DNA from: a bacterium
GTDB lineage: Bacteria > Spirochaetota > UBA4802 > UBA5550
Length of the DNA stretch: 12,426 nt
Reading direction: 5' to 3'
Assembly: GCA_024224995.1 (NCBI GenBank)
Contig: JAAENB010000157.1
Coordinates: forward strand, 1 to 12,426
In this document: piece after piece, positions 1 through 7,077 of the stretch
Layout of the letters: every line of letters starts with the position of its first letter
Position numbering within the stretch: position 1 is the stretch's first letter
Program-made: the position numbers and the translations under genes
Notes under the pieces: generated by a model
The model's database searches: none
What the model saw: the letters and a program-made list of their open reading frames with translations, nothing else
Told to the model about the DNA's origin: nothing

Positions 1-552
1 AACAAAGTTTATTACAGGAACAAAACAAAAGATATTCACTCATGGAAACTAAAAAAAGAAACCGTTATCGCCAAATTCAGGAGCCTGGATTATAAGACAA
101 TTATACAATTTATAACACTTGTGGAAAATACTAAAAAGCTTATTAATGTTTCATACGTGAGAATTAACCGGGATTATCGCGATCCCCGAGTCTATGGTTT
201 GACTATGAAAATTCAAGGATTTTCAACAGAACAGACTCTTCCCCGTGAGGCAGTACGGTCTTTTATTTTTGATACCGGTTTTATTCCCGGTTTTTTGCAG
301 TATGTTAAAACAGGGTTTTCCGGAGATGATTATTTTCTATTGAAACAACTGGTGTTAAATGAAAGAACTATCCGGGCTGATGGTTCTTCCAGCTCATCTG
401 AGAATATTGAGGCTTTTATAAATAAATTAAAAAAAGATTATAAAGATAAAATAGAGGATGTTTCGTTAAATATCAGGTCCACGCGCCAAAAAAATATACG
501 CTTTTTTCTAACGATTCGATGGAAGAGATCGGGGCCGGAATTAGCTCGTTGA
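1..552 (+). CDS. 3' part of an unrecognised protein, weakly PilO/GspM-like
   Basis: The reading frame is open from base 1 to the TGA at 550-552, giving 183 codons, so the gene starts upstream of the window. A GTG at 121 could be a start, but no good Shine-Dalgarno precedes it and the frame upstream still reads as plausible protein (YKTIIQFITLVENTKKLI). A start there would cut through what looks like one helix. The visible part is a helix-strand-helix-strand pattern, with an amphipathic helix, then a strand INVSYVRINR, then VYGLTMKIQGF. This resembles the ferredoxin-like fold of PilO/GspM-type inner-membrane assembly proteins, but I see no diagnostic motif, so that is a loose structural guess. 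A serine run and a basic C-terminus follow. The downstream gene looks independently transcribed. I am confident it is coding and not confident of the function. Confidence 0.6.
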   Translation, partial: NKVYYRNKTKDIHSWKLKKETVIAKFRSLDYKTIIQFITLVENTKKLINVSYVRINRDYRDPRVYGLTMKIQGFSTEQTLPREAVRSFIFDTGFIPGFLQYVKTGFSGDDYFLLKQLVLNERTIRADGSSSSSENIEAFINKLKKDYKDKIEDVSLNIRSTRQKNIRFFLTIRWKRSGPELAR

Positions 553-619
553 AATATTTTTTGCCGAAGACTTTTTTTATGTTTGCAAAAAAAATGTACA
601 CTTGCTAGAAATCGTATAT

Positions 620-625
620 TATAAT
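620..625 (+). promoter_or_regulatory. Possible -10 box for the cysteine-rich secreted protein
   Basis: A perfect TATAAT lies 25 bp upstream of the start codon at 651, in a very AT-rich stretch. No good -35 hexamer sits at 16-18 bp; TACACT at 597-602 is the best at 17 bp and is weak. The call rests on the -10 box and its position alone. Confidence 0.35.
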
Positions 626-650
626 AAAAATATTTTATATGGAGGCTTTT

Positions 651-1031
651 ATGATAAACAAAAAATTTACACTTATGGGATTTCTTTTTATTCTCTTTAT
701 TGTAATCGGTTTATTTGCTGATCCTATCGCGGATTTGGCAGTAAATAATCATGACGCAGCATGGCTGTATACTACTATTTTAATAAAATACTGCCCTGAT
801 GTCTGTAATAATCACAATCCTCCAATGTTCGCGGAACAAGAAAATAATGATGACGGATCGGTGAGTAATGTGTGCAAAATTAGAAGAGTTAGCGATACCG
901 GGCTGGTATCCTGGGCTTATGGAACAAATAATTCCAATAACCCCAATGTATGCTTTACTCCGGGAGGTAATCGTATGAATTATTTTTGTCTCTGTGTTGA
1001 TTATTCGGATGATGTAGATCCTCAAGATTAA
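651..1031 (+). CDS. Small secreted six-cysteine protein of unknown function
   Basis: This is a 126-residue protein that I do not recognise. I chose ATG 651 over the in-frame ATG 639 because GGAGG at 641-645 sits 5 nt before 651, whereas ATG 639 overlaps it. Residues 1-23 form a classic Sec signal peptide: a basic N-terminus (MINKK), a hydrophobic core of about 15 residues, then GLFA before DP, a plausible signal peptidase I site after Ala23. The mature part of about 103 residues is rich in Asn and Asp and has exactly six cysteines (48, 52, 75, 101, 113, 115), consistent with three disulfides in a periplasmic or extracellular protein. There is no lipobox cysteine and no further membrane segment. 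The gene stands alone: the upstream gene ends 98 nt earlier and the downstream genes converge on it. The function is unknown. Confidence 0.7.
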   Translation: MINKKFTLMGFLFILFIVIGLFADPIADLAVNNHDAAWLYTTILIKYCPDVCNNHNPPMFAEQENNDDGSVSNVCKIRRVSDTGLVSWAYGTNNSNNPNVCFTPGGNRMNYFCLCVDYSDDVDPQD

Positions 1032-1053
1032 AAATAATTTACAGATCTTTAAT

Positions 1054-1089
1054 CGGCTCGCCTGATAAATATATTTATCGGGCGAGCCG
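1054..1089. terminator. Strong hairpin between convergent genes
   Basis: A nearly perfect inverted repeat: CGGCTCGCC (1054-1062) pairs with GGCGAGCCG (1081-1089). The stem continues inward through one G-T pair and TGATAAAT/ATTTATCG to a tiny AT loop, about 17 bp in all. It sits in the 66-nt gap between the + gene ending at 1031 and the minus gene ending at 1098, where a bidirectional transcription stop is expected. Neither side has a clean T-tract, so it may be a Rho-aided or RNA-stabilising hairpin rather than a canonical intrinsic terminator. Confidence 0.6.
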
Positions 1090-1097
1090 GAAATTAG

Positions 1098-1655
1098 TTA
1101 CAATTCAATTATTGATTTTCGATAAAGTATCCTGCTATTTGGAATATCATATACTTCCATAACAGGGCTCTCTTCTTTATACCCCTGTAGTTTCGCGAAT
1201 TCATTTAATGCCGGGTATACTTTCATAATGCTCAATAAAACCGATATTTTTCCTTTGTATGGGAATTCAGCAGTGATGTATTTTTGTTCCGGGAAAAGGC
1301 GGATGGAATAGCTGTTTTTAAGAGCAGGTATGTGATGGGCGTCTTTACTTTCAATAATACAACCGGCCTGGGACCGCAATTTACTTTTCTCAACCTTTTG
1401 AGGATTATCGAAGTAGAGTCCAAAACCTTTAAACGTTTCGATCTTGTTGTCGTTTAATAATGAATAGTAAATTTTATCCATAACAATGCCGCTTTGCCGG
1501 TAATCGCCGGTAATTTCTTCGTATAGTAAGGTTTCCCCTCCGGCGACTGAAATTGAAATTGTTGGTTTTTTAAATCCGCCGTAATAGGCGTACAGGGAAA
1601 TTATCGTAATCCCTGAAACAAATAGAATTATTAACAAAATGATTATGATTTTCAT
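1098..1655 (-). CDS. Membrane-anchored GyrI-like domain protein
   Basis: This 185-residue protein has one N-terminal hydrophobic segment (residues 3-24) that is uncleaved or a signal anchor. From about residue 33 to 182 it has a GyrI-like (SOUL/BmrR-type effector-binding) fold. Family-typical stretches are ETLLYEEITGDYRQSG near 41-56, the FGLYFDNP segment near 78-85 and the AGCIIE strand near 97-102. GyrI-like domains bind small organic or cationic ligands in a cleft. Here the domain is tethered to the membrane with no DNA-binding or enzymatic partner, so it may sense or sequester a ligand at the envelope (inference). GGAGG (minus strand, 1660-1664) lies 4 nt before the ATG. The AraC-type gene immediately upstream carries a second GyrI-like domain. 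The 101-nt gap contains its own possible promoter and hairpin, so it may be only partly co-transcribed with the operon. Confidence 0.75.
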   Translation of the reverse strand: MKIIIILLIILFVSGITIISLYAYYGGFKKPTISISVAGGETLLYEEITGDYRQSGIVMDKIYYSLLNDNKIETFKGFGLYFDNPQKVEKSKLRSQAGCIIESKDAHHIPALKNSYSIRLFPEQKYITAEFPYKGKISVLLSIMKVYPALNEFAKLQGYKEESPVMEVYDIPNSRILYRKSIIEL

Positions 1656-1693
1656 GATACCTCCAATATATTAATAATATATCAACAGGTATC
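1656..1693 (-). promoter_or_regulatory. Leader hairpin that includes the ribosome-binding site
   Basis: In the minus-strand leader of the membrane GyrI-like gene, GATACC (1693-1688) can pair with GGTATC (1661-1656). An inner ATATATT/AATATAT stem with an ATT loop is stacked above a small internal loop. The 3' arm ends directly before the ATG and takes in two G bases of the GGAGG ribosome-binding site. This could limit translation or be a protein-binding operator. The outer stem is only 6 bp and AT-rich repeats form easily by chance, so confidence is low. Confidence 0.35.
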
Positions 1694-1722
1694 CTGAAAA
1701 TCTTTTCAAATATTGCTTTTTT

Positions 1723-1728
1723 ATTATA
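1723..1728 (-). promoter_or_regulatory. Possible -10 box for the membrane GyrI-like gene
   Basis: A perfect TATAAT on the minus strand in the 101-nt gap downstream of the AraC-type gene. Initiation about 7 nt downstream would give a leader of roughly 60 nt containing the hairpin at 1656-1693. No recognisable -35 box is present (only a T-run), so this is tentative. Confidence 0.3.
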
Positions 1729-1756
1729 TTGTTAAAAATATTGCTAAAAAAAACCG

Positions 1757-2614
1757 TTAAATTGGCTTGATGGGCAAACAAAGATTCGCTTTGAAGATAT
1801 TTTCTTTATACCGGGCACAGGGAAGATACATCTCCAGGTGGGGTTTATTGTCCGGAATATATTGACTCTGCACAACCCATTGATGAAACATTGTATCCCA
1901 GGCGGAAGAAATTTCTTCCCCCTTTCCTTCAAATAAAAATACCGCGTATTTTCCGCCCTTTATCTTTTTTAAATTGTAAGGATAGGCGGCTGTAATCACC
2001 GTATCGTCATCAATAGAAATGCACGCGTCGTACCGGCATTTATTCTGAGGGGTGTACTGGGGATCATCATACCCGATTCCAATGAATTGATCAATCGATT
2101 TTAAGAGTTTGTTTTTTTCCGAATAGGCGAATAACTCATTAAATGCGGCATTGATTATTGCGGGATTATACCCGGTTGAAATTCTGTAGTACAATATTCG
2201 TATGTCCGGTATATAATCAATACCGGTAAAGCTAATATCCGTATAGGTGTTGATAGGTTCTTTTTTTTTGAAGGGAATCTTTTTTATTTTTCTTATTTCC
2301 GAAGGCGATTGATTATAATAATTATTAAAATCTCTTGAAAAATTAGCTGATGAATTAAACCCCAGGTCAAACGCGATATCCGTTAATGACTTTTTGGGGT
2401 CATTTATTATTTGCCGGCAGGCGCGTTCCATTTTTATTCTCTTAATAAAACTATTAAGCGTTTCTCCCTGAACGGCCTTAAAAATTCTATGAAAATGATA
2501 TTTTGAGAAAAAAGATTCTTTTGCCAGTTCATTGAGAGTTAGTTTTTTGTGGAGATTCTGTTCTATATAATCAATAACCTGGTTTATTCGTTGTTTGTAA
2601 AACTGGTTTTCCAT
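1757..2614 (-). CDS. AraC-family regulator with C-terminal GyrI-like ligand domain
   Basis: This is a 285-residue transcription regulator. Residues about 8-110 form an AraC/XylS DNA-binding domain with two helix-turn-helix units: the first near 26-47 (LTLNELAKESFFSKYHFHRI) and the second near 76-98, followed by the family signature FSRDFNNYYNQSPSEIRK. Residues about 125-285 are a GyrI-like effector-binding domain with the ending HLEMYLPC. This is the Rob-like order, with the HTH first and the sensor second. Such proteins usually activate transport or catabolic genes when a small organic ligand binds. It lies 10 nt downstream of the short-chain dehydrogenase at 2625 and is probably translated from the operon mRNA. 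Its own ribosome-binding site is poor (AAGGG 17 nt upstream), which suggests low or coupled expression. Its likely target is its own operon or the next gene (inference). Confidence 0.88.
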   Translation of the reverse strand: MENQFYKQRINQVIDYIEQNLHKKLTLNELAKESFFSKYHFHRIFKAVQGETLNSFIKRIKMERACRQIINDPKKSLTDIAFDLGFNSSANFSRDFNNYYNQSPSEIRKIKKIPFKKKEPINTYTDISFTGIDYIPDIRILYYRISTGYNPAIINAAFNELFAYSEKNKLLKSIDQFIGIGYDDPQYTPQNKCRYDACISIDDDTVITAAYPYNLKKIKGGKYAVFLFEGKGEEISSAWDTMFHQWVVQSQYIPDNKPHLEMYLPCARYKENIFKANLCLPIKPI

Positions 2615-2624
2615 GGAAAATGTA

Positions 2625-3479
2625 TTATTTACCCTTCATCTTTTTTCTCAGAGCTTTAAACTTTTTATTCTTATTCAGCATTATGGTCTGGTAATAAGAG
2701 GGAAAAAGCCGCTGGAACCGGTCAATCATGCGGGCATCTTTTCCGATTAAGAGCCGCTTGCTGTTTTTTTTAATGGCATTGAGAATCTGAAGAGCCGCTT
2801 CGTGAGCGCTTGTTTGAGCGATTTTATCGAATTTCGCAACAGCTTTTTCTTTCTCCCCAACAAGGTTGTTTGACGCTTCAATCCGGGAGCCATGCATGAT
2901 ATTTGTTTTGATTCCTCCCGGGTGTACGCTGATTGCCATGATGTCGCCTTCAATGAGTTCCAGCTCCTGCTGTAGTGATTCGGTAAACCCCCGTACGGCA
3001 AATTTTGTAGCACAGTACGCGGACTGGGTAGGAATACCCACTAATCCAAATACACTCGATATATTTACAATACGTCCTTCGCCGGTTTTTTTTATATAGG
3101 GGAGAAATGCTTTGGTGCCGTATACAACACCCCAGAAGTTGATATTCATAATCCATTCAAAATCAGAATATTCCATTGTTTCTACGCCAGCGGTAAGGCC
3201 AACTCCGGCGTTGTTGATAATTATATTAACCGTTGAATGTTCTTTAACAACATCATCGGCGAAGCAGTAAACTGCGTCCTTGTTTGACACGTCAAGTTCA
3301 TGCTGCGATATTTTAATATTATCAAAAGCGGCAAGCTCTGCTGTTTCCGCGAGACCCTCTTTGTTCATATCAGACAGTGCCAGGCAGCATCCTTCTTTCG
3401 CGAGTAAAATAGCTATCTCCCGTCCCATGCCTGATGCGGCACCGGTTATTGCGGCGACTTTTCCGGATAAATTTTTCAT
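2625..3479 (-). CDS. Short-chain dehydrogenase/reductase (classical SDR)
   Basis: This is a 284-residue cytoplasmic NAD(P)-dependent oxidoreductase. The Rossmann glycine motif TGAASGMG is at 12-19, the structural NNAG at 89-92, the catalytic Asn at 113, Ser at 141/142 and Tyr155-x3-Lys159 (YCATK). HPGGIKTNI follows, in place of the usual PG motif. An Asp at the end of strand 2 (LSDMN, residue 37) favours NAD over NADP. The C-terminal extension of about 60 residues is very basic (LRKKMKGK) and longer than in minimal SDRs, as in members acting on lipid or retinol-like substrates. I chose ATG 3479 because GGAG lies 6 nt upstream; the in-frame ATG 3491 overlaps that site and has none of its own. 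It follows the amidohydrolase by 38 nt in the operon. The substrate cannot be deduced; an alcohol or hydroxyacyl compound is likely. Confidence 0.88.
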   Translation of the reverse strand: MKNLSGKVAAITGAASGMGREIAILLAKEGCCLALSDMNKEGLAETAELAAFDNIKISQHELDVSNKDAVYCFADDVVKEHSTVNIIINNAGVGLTAGVETMEYSDFEWIMNINFWGVVYGTKAFLPYIKKTGEGRIVNISSVFGLVGIPTQSAYCATKFAVRGFTESLQQELELIEGDIMAISVHPGGIKTNIMHGSRIEASNNLVGEKEKAVAKFDKIAQTSAHEAALQILNAIKKNSKRLLIGKDARMIDRFQRLFPSYYQTIMLNKNKKFKALRKKMKGK

Positions 3480-3517
3480 CTTTTTCTCCATTTTTAAATA
3501 ATTACTAATTTACTTCT

Positions 3518-4408
3518 TTATTGTATTCCGGCAAGAACTAAAAAATTTTTTCCCAGGATCATTTCTTTAGAACTGTCGGGAATAGGCAGCCGTAAAATTT
3601 CAGATAGTATTCTTCCATGGTCGTAGAAACCGTCCGAAGAAGGGTATCCAAAGGGGCCGTCTGTGCCGTGTATACATTTTTCATAGCCAATTTCGAAAAC
3701 TGCTTTTCGTCTCAGGTTTTCGTTTAAATAAGGACTTGAGAGATCGAAAAAAATATTATTCTTATTTTTGCTGTAATCCCATATTTCCCTGAAAAACGGA
3801 ATACCTGCATGAGCGTATATTATTTTAAGATTGGGGTGACGCTCCGGAAGATAGCGGAAGTTACCGTTCTCCTTGTTTCCTCCCAGGTGCATCAACATGG
3901 GTAATCCCTTTTCGGCGCAAAGAGCAGCGGCATCGTCCAGCAGTTGTAGCGGGTATTGATGCCAGCAGGGGTGCGTTTTTACGCCTATCCATGATTTGTC
4001 TCCCGCCCGTTTTTCAATTTCATTTACCGCGTCCGGTTCGCGGGGATTAATAAAGATCCATCCGTAAAATTTATGGGGATATTTTTTTATAACGCGTTCA
4101 ACAGACTCATTATCCGGTTTATGACAGATATCATATTTTTTGCCCGGGATAGAAAATTTGCCGTCTTTAGTTACTGAATTTCGATAGGCGGACAACGCGA
4201 TGTTGTTTAGTATCTTTAATTTGCTCGTTAGCATCCTGCGCGCTAATGCGGAAAATTTTTCCACCAGTATGCTCTCAACGTGAAAAGGGGCACAGGGGGC
4301 AGCCATAAGAGCAACGCGTTCAATATCATGTGTTTTCATCCTGGTGATGATCTCTTTAACCGGTTCCATCCTTTCTTCAAGATGATAATGGGCGTCAATA
4401 ATCATCAT
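3518..4408 (-). CDS. Metal-dependent amidohydrolase (Amidohydro_2 / ACMSD-like TIM barrel)
   Basis: This is a 296-residue protein with the ordered metal ligands of the amidohydrolase-2 family: HxH after strand 1 (DAHYH, His7 and His9), KTH at 144-146, a His after strand 5 (MLMHLGG, His174), another (IYAHAG, His200) and a late Asp (HGTDGP, Asp250). These families hydrolyse C-N or C-O bonds or, as in ACMSD-like members, decarboxylate carboxylic acids using a divalent metal. The ATG overlaps the stop of the acyl-CoA synthetase gene by one base (TAATG on the minus strand), a strong sign of translational coupling. A second ATG at 4405 is equally usable. GAGGG precedes by about 6 nt. Being embedded between an acyl-CoA synthetase and an SDR suggests a role in the same pathway. 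The substrate is unknown. Confidence 0.85.
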   Translation of the reverse strand: MMIIDAHYHLEERMEPVKEIITRMKTHDIERVALMAAPCAPFHVESILVEKFSALARRMLTSKLKILNNIALSAYRNSVTKDGKFSIPGKKYDICHKPDNESVERVIKKYPHKFYGWIFINPREPDAVNEIEKRAGDKSWIGVKTHPCWHQYPLQLLDDAAALCAEKGLPMLMHLGGNKENGNFRYLPERHPNLKIIYAHAGIPFFREIWDYSKNKNNIFFDLSSPYLNENLRRKAVFEIGYEKCIHGTDGPFGYPSSDGFYDHGRILSEILRLPIPDSSKEMILGKNFLVLAGIQ

Positions 4409-6186
4409 TATTTTCCCTCTTGATACAGGGCCATGATCTGGTCTTTTAATTTTTCAATAATTACCCTGCGTTTTACTTTTAAGGTCTGCGTAAGCATTCC
4501 ATTTTCAAGGCTAAAGGGTTCGGGGAAAAACAGGAATTTTTTGGGTATTTCGTAGCCTGCGTATTTATTCTTGAGGCCGGATGTAACGGCACTGCTGATC
4601 ATATCTTCGGGTATTTGGGAAAGGTTGTTTTTTTTCATGTAGCTCTGAAGAACGAGAAAATCGGGAACAATAATACATATGGTATAGTCGCATCCGGCGC
4701 CATAGATCATGGCATTCTCAACATAGTGATTCAGGCAGATGTCCTCTTCTATAGACGCGGGAAATACATATTTTCCATTCGCGAGCTTAAACTGGTCTTT
4801 TATGCGGCCTGTTATCCATAAAAAACCGTCCTCATCGAGGCGGCCCCTGTCGCCGGTACGCAAGCCTCTGTCGGCAGTCATTGTTTGGGCGGTAGCTTCC
4901 GGTTTATTGTGATATCCTTTCATAACGTTGGGACCATACGCGATAATTTCACCATCCGGTGCATCGGACTCAACAACAGTTTGATCAATCTCAACTCTAA
5001 GATCTTTTAAAATTTGCCCAACACTTCCAATTCGGTAACAGTCAGGAGAATTGCAGGAAATAGTGGCAGTCGTTTCGGAAAGGCCATAGCCATCATACAG
5101 GGGGATACCGATATCAAAAAAGAATTTTGATATTTCCGGGTTCATGGCAGCGCTCCCTGTCACCGCGCCTATGAGCCGGCCGCCGAAGAGATCACGTATT
5201 TTTTGAAAGACGATTTTATTAATAATATTGAATTTAATATTCGCCATGAGACTTGTTTTTCCCTTTTCCGTAAGTTCTCTTTTTTTCTTGGCCGCAGTTA
5301 CTCCCATGGTAAAGAGAAATTTTTTCACACCGCCTGCTTCAGTGACAGTTGTTGTTATCCTGTCATATACCCTGTTGAATACCCGGGGAACAGCAATGAG
5401 AAAGGTTGGTTTTACCTTGCTCATATCTTCAACAACAGTTTCCGGGCTTTCAAGAAAACCAAGAGATCCTCCCACTGCGGTTAAGGTGTGCATTTCTCCA
5501 AGACCAAAGCAGTGCGCCCAGGGAAGAAGGGACATGGTGCGGTCATTGGAACTAAAGAAGGGGTAGGCATCTATTCGGGAGAAATGAGTACTTGTCCAGT
5601 TTCCATGCATTAAGAGAACCCCTTTGGGATCACCGGTTGTTCCTGAGGTATAGACCAGGACAGCTTCATCTTCGGGCGCGGGGTAGAAAGAGGTTGCCGG
5701 GTTTTGCTCTCCAATCTTTTCGAGAGCCGTCATGGTGTTGTCTCCATCGCCACTGAGAAGATATATTTTCTCGAGGGTTGAAATTTTTTCGGGGAAGCTT
5801 TTGATTTTTTCGTAAATTTCCGCTTTTGAAACGAATAAAATTTTAACGGCACTGTCCCTGATAATATATTCCCATACACTAAGCAGCTCTGCTTCGTACA
5901 TGGGAACGTACAGCGCGCCAAGACCAGCCGTTGCGAAATGGCCTATGGCCCAATCAACACAGTTATTCGCGATAATGCCAACGGAGTCACCTTTTTCTAC
6001 GCCAATGTACGACAATCCTCCTCGGAGCTTGTCGACCCGGCGGCCCATGTCACTATATAGTACCCATTCATATTCACCGGTATTATTTTTTGTTCCAAGC
6101 CAGGGTTCTTTTGCAAAATTTTCAACACTTTGCTCAAACATCTCAACGAGATTATCCGGCCTGGTTAGATTGTATTTCTCAAACAT
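4408..6186 (-). CDS. Long-chain acyl-CoA synthetase (AMP-forming, FadD/LACS type)
   Basis: This 592-residue member of the adenylate-forming ligases would activate a fatty or other carboxylic acid to acyl-AMP and then acyl-CoA. The phosphate-binding loop TSGTTGDPKG is at 180-189, the adenine motif YGLSETTA at 367-374, the TGD ribose-binding Asp at 446, the hinge GRIKD at 460-464 and the catalytic C-terminal Lys570 in LTQTLKVKR. The length and the GLSETTA and LxQTLKxKR forms match long-chain ligases of the LACS/AMP-forming type (FAA1-like) better than acetyl-CoA synthetases. The frame stays open into the preceding SDR, but the start is placed at ATG 6186, where GGAG lies 7 nt upstream and a normal N-terminus (MFEKYNLTRP) begins. 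It is 40 nt after the SDR stop and overlaps the amidohydrolase start by one base, so it is clearly operonic. Confidence 0.92.
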   Translation of the reverse strand: MFEKYNLTRPDNLVEMFEQSVENFAKEPWLGTKNNTGEYEWVLYSDMGRRVDKLRGGLSYIGVEKGDSVGIIANNCVDWAIGHFATAGLGALYVPMYEAELLSVWEYIIRDSAVKILFVSKAEIYEKIKSFPEKISTLEKIYLLSGDGDNTMTALEKIGEQNPATSFYPAPEDEAVLVYTSGTTGDPKGVLLMHGNWTSTHFSRIDAYPFFSSNDRTMSLLPWAHCFGLGEMHTLTAVGGSLGFLESPETVVEDMSKVKPTFLIAVPRVFNRVYDRITTTVTEAGGVKKFLFTMGVTAAKKKRELTEKGKTSLMANIKFNIINKIVFQKIRDLFGGRLIGAVTGSAAMNPEISKFFFDIGIPLYDGYGLSETTATISCNSPDCYRIGSVGQILKDLRVEIDQTVVESDAPDGEIIAYGPNVMKGYHNKPEATAQTMTADRGLRTGDRGRLDEDGFLWITGRIKDQFKLANGKYVFPASIEEDICLNHYVENAMIYGAGCDYTICIIVPDFLVLQSYMKKNNLSQIPEDMISSAVTSGLKNKYAGYEIPKKFLFFPEPFSLENGMLTQTLKVKRRVIIEKLKDQIMALYQEGK

Positions 6187-6226
6187 GGCAGAACTCCAAT
6201 AGTTAGTGATTGATATTTTAAAAGTG

Positions 6227-6994
6227 TTATGCGATGGCACCGCCATCAACAACCAGTGTGGCACCGCTGGTATACGAGGCGAATTCCGACGCGAGATAGA
6301 GCACCGCGCCGGACATCTCATCGGGTGATGCCGCCCGTTTCATAGGGATGGTGGGCAGAATAACTTTTTCCATAAGATCCTCATTGGAAGTCATAACCGA
6401 TGAAAACTTTGTTTCAGTGAGGCCCGGAAGCAGGGCGTTGACCCGTATGCCGAAAGGAGCTAATTCTTTCGCGAAAGATTTAGTCATTGCAATAACGCCT
6501 GCTTTGGTAATGGAATAAATTCCCTGCATAAGGGCAGGGCGGATACCGTTTATTGATGAGACATTGACTATTGAGCCGCCGCCGTTTTCCATCATAAGGT
6601 TTGCGCCATGCTGACTCATGAAAAAATATCCTTTGAGATTAACTTCCATGGTTTTGTCCCATGCAGATTCCGGAGCTTTTAGAACATCGCCGAAATAAAA
6701 ATTGGTAGCCGCGTTATTAACCAGGATATCGAGCCGACCGAATTGTTCTTTTATTTGTTTAAAAAGGCTCTCTATTTCATCGATTTTCCCGTTGTGGCAG
6801 GGGATGGAGAGGGCTTTTCCCCCTTCGGAGACAATTTTTTCCTCAACCGCTTTAAGGCTTTCCAGCTTTCTGCTCGAAAGGATCACTGTTGCGCCATGAG
6901 CCCCGAAAGACCGCGCGATTGACTCGCCAATACCGCGGCTCGCGCCGGTTACCAGCACTATTTTATCGTTAAAATCAAAGTCTATTTTACTCAT
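6227..6994 (-). CDS. Short-chain dehydrogenase/reductase, FabG-like; first gene of the operon
   Basis: This 255-residue classical SDR has TGASRGIG at 16-23, NNAA at 93-96, catalytic Asn119, Ser146/147, Tyr160-x3-Lys164 (YSITK), LPG at 189-191, a MKRAASPDEMSGAVLYLAS segment and the typical ending SGATLVVDGG. Arg20 and the SSRK segment after strand 2 favour NADP(H). The frame is open for another 81 codons upstream, but the start is placed at ATG 6994: AGGAG lies 6-7 nt upstream, the family N-terminus begins here, and the promoter at 7031-7059 lies inside the longer frame. It leads the operon and would supply an oxidoreduction of a 3-oxo/3-hydroxyacyl or related compound. The exact substrate is not shown by the sequence. 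Confidence 0.9.
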   Translation of the reverse strand: MSKIDFDFNDKIVLVTGASRGIGESIARSFGAHGATVILSSRKLESLKAVEEKIVSEGGKALSIPCHNGKIDEIESLFKQIKEQFGRLDILVNNAATNFYFGDVLKAPESAWDKTMEVNLKGYFFMSQHGANLMMENGGGSIVNVSSINGIRPALMQGIYSITKAGVIAMTKSFAKELAPFGIRVNALLPGLTETKFSSVMTSNEDLMEKVILPTIPMKRAASPDEMSGAVLYLASEFASYTSGATLVVDGGAIA

Positions 6995-7030
6995 GGCTAT
7001 TCTCCTGATGTTTTCGTTAGTGATATCTAC

Positions 7031-7059
7031 AATATACTTAAAAGGATGCCATACGTCAA
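7031..7059 (-). promoter_or_regulatory. Promoter of the SDR/acyl-CoA synthetase operon
   Basis: On the minus strand, TTGACG (7059-7054) and TATATT (7036-7031) are separated by exactly 17 bp. The predicted start near 7024 gives a leader of about 30 nt before ATG 6994. The hexamers and spacing are identical to those of the flavodoxin-MATE promoter at 12184-12212, which supports both. Confidence 0.75.
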
Positions 7060-7067
7060 TAAAAAAA

Positions 7068-7077
7068 CGAGCGCTCG
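7068..7077. promoter_or_regulatory. Palindromic operator-like site CGAGCGCTCG
   Basis: A perfect 10-bp palindrome, GC-rich inside A/T runs, ends 9 bp upstream of the -35 box of the acyl-CoA operon promoter (centre about 48 bp upstream of the predicted start). Short GC-centred palindromes of this kind are typical sites of dimeric TetR-family regulators, many of which control acyl-CoA metabolism genes (established for the family in general). No TetR gene is in the window, so the regulator is unknown. The position upstream of -35 would also suit an activator. The stretch 7078-7237 between this site and the divergent promoter holds nothing else I can support. Confidence 0.5.

Noticed and set aside
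5203..5566. Two + strand frames of 93 and 112 codons inside the acyl-CoA synthetase gene.
   Set aside because: They lie opposite well-conserved ligase sequence and show no ribosome-binding site or protein family features.
6187..6321. Upstream start giving a 637-residue acyl-CoA synthetase.
   Set aside because: It overlaps the end of the SDR gene in another frame and gives residues foreign to the family. ATG 6186 has GGAG 7 nt upstream.
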